NCBI GenBank assembly: GCA_021731425.1 | Contig: JAKFXJ010000062.1 | Location: 1 to 6,963 of the forward strand | Direction: 5' to 3' | Source of the DNA: Limnohabitans sp. | GTDB lineage: Bacteria; Pseudomonadota; Gammaproteobacteria; Burkholderiales; Burkholderiaceae_C | DNA length: 6,963 bases | Shown: positions 1 through 5,801 of the stretch, piece after piece | Layout of the letters: the number at the start of each line of letters is the position of its first letter | How positions within the stretch are numbered: the stretch's first letter is position 1 | The notes under the pieces: model-generated | Seen by the model: the letters and a program-made list of their open reading frames with translations, nothing else | Database searches by the model: none | What the model was told of the DNA's origin: nothing | Made by a program: the position numbers and the translations under genes

Positions 1-1702
1 GTTCAAACCCCTGCGCCTGCAAAACGGTTGGTATGTGCAGCGCTACGCGCCCATGCTGCGCGTGGCCGTGCCTTACGGCGAAATCTCGGCCCCTCAGCTC
101 CAAGTGCTGGCCCAAATTGCCCGCGACTACGACACGCCCGACCCCGCCCTGCTGGCCCACGCCCAGGCCACTCAAGACCAAATTGCAGGTCCAGCCCCCA
201 AACTGACCACTAATTACGGCCACTTCACCACCCGCCAGAACGTGCAGTTCAACTGGATTCCCCTGTCGCAGTCGGCTGACGTGATGGACCTCTTGGCCAG
301 CGTGAACCTGCACGGCATCCAGACCAGCGGCAATTGCATCCGCAACACCACCACCGACGAGCTGGCTGGGGTGGCGGTGGACGAAGTGGTCGATCCACGG
401 CCTTACGCCGAGCTGATCCGCCAGTGGAGCACGCTGCACCCCGAGTTCGCGTTTTTGCCCCGCAAATTCAAGATCGCCATCACGGGCGCAGCCGAAGACC
501 GCGCCGCCATCGGCTGGCACGACGTGGGCCTGCAGATGGTGAAGAACGCCGCGGGCGAAATCGGCTTCAAGGTCCTGGTGGGCGGCGGCATGGGCCGCAC
601 GCCCACGGTGGGCACCGTGATCCGCGAGTTCCTGCCCTGGAACCAGATCATGAATTACCTTGAAGCCGTGATCCGCGTCTACAACCGCTGGGGCCGCCGC
701 GACAACATCTACAAAGCCCGCATCAAGATTTTGGTGAAGGCCGAAGGCCAGCGCTACTTTGACGAAGTCGAGGCCGAATACCAAGACATCTTGGTCAAAG
801 ACGGCGGCTTGCACACCATCCCACAAGCCGAGTTCGAGCGTGTGGCGGCCTGCTTTGCGGCGCCTGCGCTGAACCTGCCAACCAGCACCTCCGAATGGGT
901 CGCCCAGGCCGAAGCCGATGTCGCCATCGAAGCGGCAAAAACGCCCGCCTTTGCCCGCTGGCTGGCGCAAAACGTGATGCCGCACCAAAACCCCGCTTTG
1001 CGTGCCGTGACCCTGTCCTTCAAGCGTCCGGGCCAAGCACCCGGCGACGCCACCGCCGATCAGCTGGACGCTGCCGCCGCCTTGGTGGCCCAGTTCTCAG
1101 CAAGCGAAGCCCGCGTCACGCACAGCCAAAACCTGGTGCTGCCTTGGGTGCGCCTGGACCAGCTGCATGCGCTGTGGCTGCAAGCCAAAGCCTTGGGCCT
1201 GGCCCAGCCCAACATCGGTTTGCTCACCGACATGATCGCCTGCCCCGGCGGCGACTATTGCGCTTTGGCCAATGCCCGCTCGCTGCCTTTGGCGGCCGCC
1301 ATCACCGAGCGCTACCAAGACCTGGACGAGTTGAACGACCTCGGTCACATCGACTTCCACATCAGCGGCTGCATCAACTCGTGTGGCCACCACCACTCGG
1401 GCCACATCGGTATTTTGGGCGTCGACAAAGACGGCAAAGAGTGGTACCAGGTGACGCTGGGAGGCTCCGACGGCAAAGCCTTGTCTGGCCCCACAGGCCC
1501 CGGCAAAGTGGTGGGCCCTTCGTTCTCGTCGGTGGAAGTGCCGGATGTGATCGAAGCGGTTTTGGACACCTACAAAGCCCTGCGCCAGCCCGTGCAAGGC
1601 CGCGACGAACACTTCATCGAGACCCTGCGCCGTGTGGGCCAAGACCCGTTCAAAGCGGCGGCCAACGCGGCACGTCACGCAGCCGATGCACCTACGGCTT
1701 GA
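1..1702 (+). CDS. cysI: Sulfite reductase hemoprotein (CysI-type), 5' partial
   Basis: Six-electron reduction of sulfite to sulfide in the cytoplasm, the last step of assimilatory sulfate reduction. The frame is open from base 2, so the N-terminus lies outside the window; 566 residues are visible and perhaps 30-45 are missing, judged from related proteins. The first visible residues (FKPLRLQNGWYVQRYAPMLR) match the start of the first ferredoxin-like half-domain of the nitrite/sulfite reductase family. The siroheme/[4Fe-4S] ligand cysteines are present as CPGGDYC (visible codons 414 and 420) and CINSC (457 and 461), followed by GHHH. A GTG at base 35 is not the start, because conserved sequence continues upstream of it. 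The DUF934 gene follows after 18 bases, suggesting one operon. No CysJ flavoprotein is in the window, so the electron donor is unknown. A nitrite reductase of the same superfamily is possible in principle, but the cys neighbours argue for sulfite. Confidence 0.93.
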   Translation, partial: FKPLRLQNGWYVQRYAPMLRVAVPYGEISAPQLQVLAQIARDYDTPDPALLAHAQATQDQIAGPAPKLTTNYGHFTTRQNVQFNWIPLSQSADVMDLLASVNLHGIQTSGNCIRNTTTDELAGVAVDEVVDPRPYAELIRQWSTLHPEFAFLPRKFKIAITGAAEDRAAIGWHDVGLQMVKNAAGEIGFKVLVGGGMGRTPTVGTVIREFLPWNQIMNYLEAVIRVYNRWGRRDNIYKARIKILVKAEGQRYFDEVEAEYQDILVKDGGLHTIPQAEFERVAACFAAPALNLPTSTSEWVAQAEADVAIEAAKTPAFARWLAQNVMPHQNPALRAVTLSFKRPGQAPGDATADQLDAAAALVAQFSASEARVTHSQNLVLPWVRLDQLHALWLQAKALGLAQPNIGLLTDMIACPGGDYCALANARSLPLAAAITERYQDLDELNDLGHIDFHISGCINSCGHHHSGHIGILGVDKDGKEWYQVTLGGSDGKALSGPTGPGKVVGPSFSSVEVPDVIEAVLDTYKALRQPVQGRDEHFIETLRRVGQDPFKAAANAARHAADAPTA

Positions 1703-1720
1703 ACGCTGGGATAACAGACC

Positions 1721-2098
1721 ATGAACATCATCACCACCCAAGAACACCAGACCGTTGAATCGCCAACGCACCTCACACTGGCCAACGACGTCGACCCACG
1801 CACACTTGACCTGAGTGGCGTGACCCGCATCGATTTGCAGTTCCCCAAATTCACCGACGGCCGCGCCTACAGCCAAGCCTTTTTGCTGCGCCGCCGCCTG
1901 CGCTTTGCGGGCGAGTTGCGTGCCACGGGCGACGTGCTGATCGACCAGTTGGTGCAGATGCAGCGCACTGGCTTTGACATGGCCGTGCTCAAAGACGGCG
2001 TGGATGCCAGTGCCGCGCAGCGCCAGCTGGACCGCTTCGCCGGGTTCTACCAAGCCTCGGCCGTGCAGACGCAGCCTCACTTTGCCAAGGCCGCCTGA
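1721..2098 (+). CDS. DUF934 family protein, putative sulfite-reduction accessory
   Basis: A 125-residue soluble protein of the DUF934 family, found in proteobacteria next to cysI and cysH. Recognised by IDLQFPKFTDGRAYS (37-51), the arginine-rich LLRRRLRF (55-62), RATGDVLIDQL (67-77) and RTGFD (82-86). The first 30 residues look unstructured and poorly conserved. There is no signal peptide and no membrane segment. It has no cysteine at all, so it cannot itself hold a cysteine-ligated Fe-S cluster or do thiol chemistry. The biochemical role is not established to my knowledge; position between cysI and cysH suggests an accessory role in sulfite or APS reduction (inference). The ATG has only a weak GGGA ribosome-binding candidate at 1708-1711. 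The TGA stop shares its last base with the ATG of cysH (TGATG), so translation is probably coupled. Confidence 0.88.
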   Translation: MNIITTQEHQTVESPTHLTLANDVDPRTLDLSGVTRIDLQFPKFTDGRAYSQAFLLRRRLRFAGELRATGDVLIDQLVQMQRTGFDMAVLKDGVDASAAQRQLDRFAGFYQASAVQTQPHFAKAA

Positions 2099-2853
2099 TG
2101 AGTTCGAGCCTGATTGCTTCACGCAGCGCCCCGGCCAAAGCCAACGAGCTGCACGCCCAAGCCAGCCCAAACTTTGCTGCAAAGCTGGCCGAGACCCAAG
2201 CGCTGCTGCGCCGCGCGGCGGCCGAGTTCGCACCCGTGACGCAGGCCTCGAGCCTTGGAGCCGAGGATGTGGTGATCACCCACCTCATCAACAGCCTGCA
2301 ACTCGACATTCCCGTCTTTGTGCTGGAAACCGGCGCGCTGCACACCGAGACCCTGGCCTTGCTGGAGCGCACCCAGGCGCATTCGCGTGCGCCCATCGTG
2401 GTGTACCGCCCGGTGCAAGAGTCGGTGATCCAGTTCGTGCGCGACCAAGGACAGGACGCGATGTACCAATCGATCGAGCAGCGCAAAGCCTGCTGCGGCG
2501 TGCGCAAGATGGAACCGCTGGCCCGAGCCCTCAAAGGGCAAAAGGCCTGGATCACCGGTCTGCGCCAAGAGCAATCTGCGGCCCGTGCCGAGGTGCCATG
2601 GATTGACGAGAGCGAAGTGGCCACCAAGTCGCTCTTCAAGTTCAACCCCTTGGCCAAATGGACTTGGGGTGAGGTGTGGCATTACATCGCCACCAACCAG
2701 GTCGACTACAACCCGCTGCACGACCAGTTTTTCCCGAGCATCGGCTGTGCGCCCTGCACGCGGGCCATCAGCTTGGGCGAGGAGTTCCGCGCCGGGCGCT
2801 GGTGGTGGGAGGACGAGGCGGCCAAGGAGTGTGGCTTGCACGTCAAGTCCTGA
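2098..2853 (+). CDS. cysH: Assimilatory adenylylsulfate (APS) reductase, [4Fe-4S] type
   Basis: Reduces APS to sulfite and AMP, usually with thioredoxin as donor. The 251-residue protein has the PAPS-reductase fold signatures: SSLGAEDVV nucleotide loop (51-59), ETGALHTET (77-85) and RQEQSAAR (156-163). The catalytic cysteine is in KECGLH (Cys245). Cysteine pairs CC (132-133) and CAPC (217, 220) form the CC...CxxC [4Fe-4S] motif. In this family that motif marks enzymes acting on APS; E. coli-type PAPS reductases lack it. This agrees with the absence of an APS kinase (CysC) in the window and of a kinase domain on CysN. The start is the ATG overlapping the DUF934 stop by one base. The last codons and stop lie in the left arm of a long inverted repeat (2842-2965). 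The chain ends only six residues after the catalytic Cys, so the tail is short. Confidence 0.94.
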   Translation: MSSSLIASRSAPAKANELHAQASPNFAAKLAETQALLRRAAAEFAPVTQASSLGAEDVVITHLINSLQLDIPVFVLETGALHTETLALLERTQAHSRAPIVVYRPVQESVIQFVRDQGQDAMYQSIEQRKACCGVRKMEPLARALKGQKAWITGLRQEQSAARAEVPWIDESEVATKSLFKFNPLAKWTWGEVWHYIATNQVDYNPLHDQFFPSIGCAPCTRAISLGEEFRAGRWWWEDEAAKECGLHVKS

Positions 2854-2965
2854 TGTTTTCGGGATGTGATGCGTGGGGCAAGCCGGGCTCCTCATAAGCC
2901 GCTTCGCGTCACAAATCGTCACCCGCCTTGCCCCACACATCACACCAAGCGTGCCAGGACTTGAC
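2842..2965. repeat. Nested imperfect palindrome between cysH and cysD
   Basis: The end of cysH and most of the gap to cysD form a composite inverted repeat. Outer arms are an exact 11-bp pair, GTCAAGTCCTG (2842-2852) and CAGGACTTGAC (2955-2965). Inner arms at 2863-2882 and 2927-2946 pair at 18 of 20 positions (mismatches 2864/2945 and 2872/2937). After a C-C mismatch, 2884-2887 pairs with 2922-2925 (CGGG/CCCG). The apical loop is 2888-2921. About 33 base pairs form in all, with an internal loop of 10 and 8 bases between outer and inner arms. No T-run follows, so it is not a classical intrinsic terminator. It could be an mRNA processing or stability structure between cysH and cysD, an attenuator, or a small palindromic mobile repeat (inference). 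The outer left arm contains the cysH stop codon. Confidence 0.8.
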
Positions 2966-2992
2966 TTCAGACACCTTGACCGAATTGAGATA
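2961..2992 (+). promoter_or_regulatory. Possible weak promoter upstream of cysD
   Basis: TTGACT at 2961-2966 is a good -35-like hexamer. The best -10-like matches downstream are poor (GAGATA at 2987-2992 is 20 bases away, ATTGAG at 2984-2989 is 17 away). The -35-like hexamer partly overlaps the right outer arm of the 2842-2965 palindrome. A separate cysDN promoter is plausible given the 151-bp gap, but support from the sequence is thin. Confidence 0.2.
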
Positions 2993-2993
2993 C

Positions 2994-2999
2994 GAGAGA
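2994..2999 (+). promoter_or_regulatory. Ribosome-binding site choosing the cysD start
   Basis: GAGAGA lies 5 bases before the ATG at 3005. It supports that start over the in-frame ATG at 2873, which sits inside the palindrome and would add 44 residues unlike the CysD family. Confidence 0.5.
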
Positions 3000-3004
3000 A
3001 CCGA

Positions 3005-3934
3005 ATGACCGCCATCACACAAACCGAGTTGCACACCCTGAGCAACAGCCACCTGGACGCGCTGGAAGAGGAAACGATCTTCATCCTGCGCGAAGTCGCC
3101 GCCGCCTTCGAGCGCCCCACCCTGCTGTTCTCTGGCGGCAAGGATTCACTGGTCATGCTCAAGTGCGCCGAGAAAGCTTTTGGCGCTGGACGCATCCCCT
3201 ATCCGCTGCTGATGATCGACACCGGGCACAACTTCACCGAAGTGACCGACTTTCGCGATTCGCGTGCGAAGGAATTAGGTGCCGAGCTGATCGTACGCAG
3301 CGTCGAAGACTCGATGAAGCGCGGCACCGTGCGCCTGGCCCACCCGGGCGAAAGCCGCAATGTGCACCAGTCGGTCACGCTGCTCGAAGCGATTGAAGAG
3401 TTCCGCTTTGACGCCCTGATTGGCGGCGCCCGCCGAGACGAAGAAAAAGCCCGCGCCAAAGAACGCATCTTTTCGCACCGCGACAGCTTTGGCCAGTGGC
3501 AACCCAAGGCCCAGCGCCCGGAGTTGTGGACGCTGTTCAACCACAAGCTGCAGCCAGGCGAGCACTTTCGTGTGTTCCCGATCAGCAACTGGACCGAGCT
3601 GGACGTGTGGCAATACATCGCCCGCGAAAAAATCGCCCTGCCTTCGATCTATTACACCCACCAACGCGAAGTGGTGGACCGCAGGGGCCTCTTGGTGCCA
3701 GTGACCGAGCTGACCCCGCCCAAAGACGGCGAAGAAGTGGTGGTGCGCGACGTGCGTTTCCGCACCGTGGGCGACATCACCTGCACCTGCCCGGTCGAGA
3801 GCACCGCGGCCACGCCTGAGCAAATCGTGATCGAGACGCTGGCCGCCGATGTGAGCGAGCGCGGCGCGACCCGCATGGACGACAAGACCTCCGAGGCTTC
3901 GATGGAGAAGCGCAAAAAAGACGGCTATTTCTGA
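3005..3934 (+). CDS. cysD: Sulfate adenylyltransferase subunit 2 (ATP sulfurylase, CysD)
   Basis: Catalytic subunit of the CysDN heterodimer, which makes APS and pyrophosphate from ATP and sulfate. The 309-residue product is close to the family length (E. coli CysD about 302). It has the PP-loop SGGKDS (43-48), the DTGHNF segment (72-77), GGARRDEEKARAKER (140-154), the HRDSFGQW region (158-165), the FPISNWTELDVWQY segment (191-204) and the conserved tail RGATRMDD...MEKRKKDGYF. Near RFRTVGD (251-257) the chain reads ITCTCPVES, with a Cys-x-Cys at 260 and 262; E. coli-type CysD differs here, which may be a lineage trait. Start ATG 3005 is chosen because the family N-terminus begins there and a GAGAGA site precedes it. 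cysN follows 20 bases downstream, consistent with co-transcription. Confidence 0.95.
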   Translation: MTAITQTELHTLSNSHLDALEEETIFILREVAAAFERPTLLFSGGKDSLVMLKCAEKAFGAGRIPYPLLMIDTGHNFTEVTDFRDSRAKELGAELIVRSVEDSMKRGTVRLAHPGESRNVHQSVTLLEAIEEFRFDALIGGARRDEEKARAKERIFSHRDSFGQWQPKAQRPELWTLFNHKLQPGEHFRVFPISNWTELDVWQYIAREKIALPSIYYTHQREVVDRRGLLVPVTELTPPKDGEEVVVRDVRFRTVGDITCTCPVESTAATPEQIVIETLAADVSERGATRMDDKTSEASMEKRKKDGYF

Positions 3935-3940
3935 TCACGC

Positions 3941-3945
3941 GGGAG
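3941..3945 (+). promoter_or_regulatory. Ribosome-binding site of cysN
   Basis: GGGAG lies 9 bases before the ATG at 3955, in the 20-base gap after the cysD stop. It is the clearest Shine-Dalgarno sequence among the genes in this window. Confidence 0.55.
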
Positions 3946-3954
3946 CACACATTC

Positions 3955-5268
3955 ATGAGCAACAAGCAACATTTCTCAGCCAAGTCCTCTGAAAGCAACA
4001 CACAAACCGCGTTGCGATTCATCACCTGCGGCTCGGTCGACGACGGCAAGAGCACGCTGATTGGCCGCCTGCTGGTCGACACCAAGGCCGTGCTGCAAGA
4101 CCACCTCGCAGGCGTGCAGCGCTCGGGTGAAACCGACTTGGCACTGCTGACCGACGGTTTGAGCGCCGAGCGCGAGCAAGGCATCACCATCGATGTGGCC
4201 TACCGCTACTTCAACACCGAAGCACGCAAATTCATCATCGGCGACGCGCCCGGCCATGAGCAATACACCCGCAACATGGTCACAGCGGCATCGAGCGCCG
4301 ACGCCGCTGTGGTTCTGGTTGACGCCATCAAGCTCGACTGGGCCAACCCCGACCTGCAACTGCTGCCCCAAACCCGCCGCCACTCGCTGCTGGTCAAGCT
4401 GTTGCGCGTGCCCTCGATCGTGTTTGCCATCAACAAGCTCGACGCGGTGGCCGATGCCACTGTGGCCTACCAAAACATCGCGGGCGCTTTGAACAAGTTC
4501 GCCCAAGAAGCGGGCATCATCACCATCGCCGCCATGGTGCCCGTGTCGGCCCTCAAGGGCTGGAACGTGGTGACCACGGAAAACAATGACCAAACCGACT
4601 GGTGCGGCTACAACGGCCCCAGCCTGCTCAGCATCCTCGAAGACCTGCCGGTCACGCCCGCCGAGACCGATGTGGCCTTCAGCTTCCCGGTGCAGTGGGT
4701 CGAAAAATTCCACGACTCCGGCGTGACCAACCAAGGCCGCCGTGTGTTCTGGGGCCGCGTAGCCACCGGCAGCATCGAGCCGGGCCAAACCATCCAAGTC
4801 TTCCCCAGCGGCCAGACCGCCGTGGTCTCGCAAGTGCTGTCGGCCACCCGCCAGCCCCAAAACAAAGCCGCTGGTCACAGCGCAGGCATCGTGCTCGACC
4901 GCGAGGTGGACGTCTCGCGTGGCGACTGGCTGCTGGCCCAACACGGCAGCCCCGAAGGCCAGCGCCAGCTGAGCACCACCATCGCCTGGATGGACGACGA
5001 GCCCCTGGTGGCGGGTCGTGTGTACTGGGCTCTGCATGGCCACCGCTGGGTCAAGGCCAAGGTGCAGCGGGTGGAGCACCGGCTGAACGTCAACACCCTG
5101 GCCGAGGAAGAAGCCACCGAGCTGCCCCCCAACGCCATGGGGCATGTGACCCTGGCGCTGCAAGAGCCACTGGCCACCCTGCCCTTTGCCCAGTCGCGCG
5201 TTTTGGGTGCACTGGTGCTGGTGGACACCGCCAGCCACAAGACCTCGGGCGCCGTGCTGGTGAACTGA
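3955..5268 (+). CDS. cysN: Sulfate adenylyltransferase subunit 1 (GTPase, CysN)
   Basis: GTPase subunit of ATP sulfurylase; GTP hydrolysis drives the unfavourable formation of APS by CysD. The 437-residue protein is a translation-factor-type GTPase: P-loop GSVDDGKST (26-34), switch I region REQGITID (73-80), DAPGHEQ (97-103), NKLD (160-163) and a SALKG G5-like motif (198-202). EF-Tu-like beta-barrel domains II and III follow to the C-terminus. It ends at ordinary CysN length with no C-terminal APS kinase, so it is not a CysNC fusion. Together with the APS-type CysH and no cysC here, this fits direct APS reduction. DAPGHEQYTRNMVT and the cysD neighbour separate it from EF-Tu and SelB. A 139-bp gap follows before fdxA, so this is probably the last gene of the cys unit. 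Confidence 0.95.
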   Translation: MSNKQHFSAKSSESNTQTALRFITCGSVDDGKSTLIGRLLVDTKAVLQDHLAGVQRSGETDLALLTDGLSAEREQGITIDVAYRYFNTEARKFIIGDAPGHEQYTRNMVTAASSADAAVVLVDAIKLDWANPDLQLLPQTRRHSLLVKLLRVPSIVFAINKLDAVADATVAYQNIAGALNKFAQEAGIITIAAMVPVSALKGWNVVTTENNDQTDWCGYNGPSLLSILEDLPVTPAETDVAFSFPVQWVEKFHDSGVTNQGRRVFWGRVATGSIEPGQTIQVFPSGQTAVVSQVLSATRQPQNKAAGHSAGIVLDREVDVSRGDWLLAQHGSPEGQRQLSTTIAWMDDEPLVAGRVYWALHGHRWVKAKVQRVEHRLNVNTLAEEEATELPPNAMGHVTLALQEPLATLPFAQSRVLGALVLVDTASHKTSGAVLVN

Positions 5269-5407
5269 AACGCCCCGCGGTCTGCCGCCCATAGCCCTGT
5301 TGGCCTCATAGACACCGCCAGCCGGGCCCCGGGCGCCCCGGAATCCCCCTTAAAATGTGTGTTGTGCGTTGTTTGGCGGCGCAAAACTCCTTCACTCCGA
5401 GTCCATC
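5269..5407. other. Intergenic gap between cysN and fdxA
   Basis: No gene is seen in these 139 bases. They hold a very GC-rich imperfect inverted repeat at 5322-5341 (CCGGG paired with CCCGG around a 10-base loop). It is not followed by a T-run, so it is at most a weak, possibly Rho-assisted, end for the cysN transcript. An AT-rich TTAAAAT follows at 5350-5356. The fdxA ATG at 5408 has no clear Shine-Dalgarno sequence. Confidence 0.5.
5350..5356 (+). promoter_or_regulatory. fdxA: Candidate -10 element of the fdxA promoter
   Basis: TTAAAAT stands out as the only AT-rich stretch between two GC-rich blocks, and TAAAAT (5351-5356) matches the -10 consensus at five of six positions. No good -35 hexamer lies 16-18 bases upstream, where the sequence is C/G-rich. 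A start near 5362 would give an untranslated leader of about 45 bases before the fdxA ATG. A promoter relying on an activator or another sigma factor cannot be excluded. Confidence 0.35.
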
Positions 5408-5737
5408 ATGACCCACGTTGTTTCCGAATCCTGCATCCAGTGCAAATACACCGACTGTGTGGACGTTTGCCCTGTGGATTGCTTTCGCGAAGGCCCCAAC
5501 TTTCTGACCATCGACCCCGATGAGTGCATCGACTGCGCCGTGTGCATCCCCGAGTGCCCCGTGAACGCCATCTTTGCCGAAGAAGACCTGCCCGCCGACC
5601 AGCAGCACATGACCAAGCTGAATGCCGAGTTGGCCCTGTTGCCTGGCTGGAAAAGCATCACCAAACGCAAAACCCCCATGCCCAACGCCGACGACTGGAA
5701 AGACAAAACCGGCAAGTTGTCTGAGTTGATCCGCTGA
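5408..5737 (+). CDS. fdxA: Seven-iron [3Fe-4S][4Fe-4S] ferredoxin
   Basis: Small acidic cytoplasmic electron carrier of 109 residues, the usual size for FdxA (about 107). It closely follows Azotobacter ferredoxin I as I recall it: [17 protein letters not shown] (9-25) and [12 protein letters not shown] (40-51). By analogy with that protein, Cys9, Cys17 and Cys50 bind the [3Fe-4S] cluster and Cys21, Cys40, Cys43 and Cys46 the [4Fe-4S] cluster, leaving Cys12 and Cys25 free. The C-terminal extension (AELALLPGW, then [17 protein letters not shown]) is typical of the 7Fe family. Start ATG 5408 is chosen because the family begins MTHVV; the in-frame ATG at 5357 would add 17 residues and lies just after the likely -10 element. 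It is followed by a terminator-like hairpin and then a ferredoxin/flavodoxin-NADP+ reductase gene, a natural redox partner. Physiological partner not shown by the sequence. Confidence 0.95.
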   Translation: MTHVVSESCIQCKYTDCVDVCPVDCFREGPNFLTIDPDECIDCAVCIPECPVNAIFAEEDLPADQQHMTKLNAELALLPGWKSITKRKTPMPNADDWKDKTGKLSELIR

Positions 5738-5748
5738 ACGTCCTGACA

Positions 5749-5785
5749 GGCCGAGCCATTCGGCCAGAATGTTCGGCCCTTTTTT
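5749..5785 (+). terminator. Intrinsic terminator after fdxA, with a competing hairpin
   Basis: GGCCGA (5749-5754) can pair with either of two TCGGCC copies, at 5760-5765 (5-base loop, no T-run next to it) or at 5773-5778 (18-base loop). The second copy is followed after one C by six T (5780-5785), the layout of a Rho-independent terminator. A small local stem using GGCC 5762-5765 and GGCC 5775-5778 is a third possibility. The T-run ends 16 bases before the fnr ATG, so it could end fdxA transcripts or set how much reads into fnr. Confidence 0.6.
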
Positions 5786-5801
5786 CTCGCAAGCCGCCCC
5801 C

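Noticed and set aside
895..1758. Second + strand frame of 287 codons inside cysI
   Set aside because: It is an out-of-frame reading of cysI, rich in Arg and Pro, without any recognisable motif.
1097..2233. Minus-strand frame of 378 codons across cysI, DUF934 and cysH
   Set aside because: It covers three well-supported + strand genes and the gaps between them, and shows no family motif.
2842..2965. CRISPR repeat or full insertion sequence at the cysH-cysD gap
   Set aside because: There is only one palindrome, no regularly spaced direct repeats and no transposase. A short palindromic repeat remains possible, but not an IS or CRISPR array.
2873..3004. Longer cysD start at ATG 2873 adding 44 residues
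   Set aside because: The extension lies within the inverted repeat and gap and is unlike the CysD N-terminus. ATG 3005 has a ribosome-binding sequence and gives the family length.
2119..3195. Minus-strand frame of 358 codons across cysH and the start of cysD
   Set aside because: It runs through the palindrome and two confident genes, and has no domain signature.
3976..5292. Open minus-strand frame of 438 codons antisense to cysN
   Set aside because: cysN is unmistakable on the + strand. Long antisense frames arise from the GC-rich codon bias; the translated product is low-complexity (rich in G, H, Q, V) with no recognisable domain.
5322..5341. GC-rich inverted repeat as an intrinsic terminator of cysN
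   Set aside because: The stem has only about five clean pairs and is followed by AATCCCCC instead of a T-run, so it does not meet the usual criteria.
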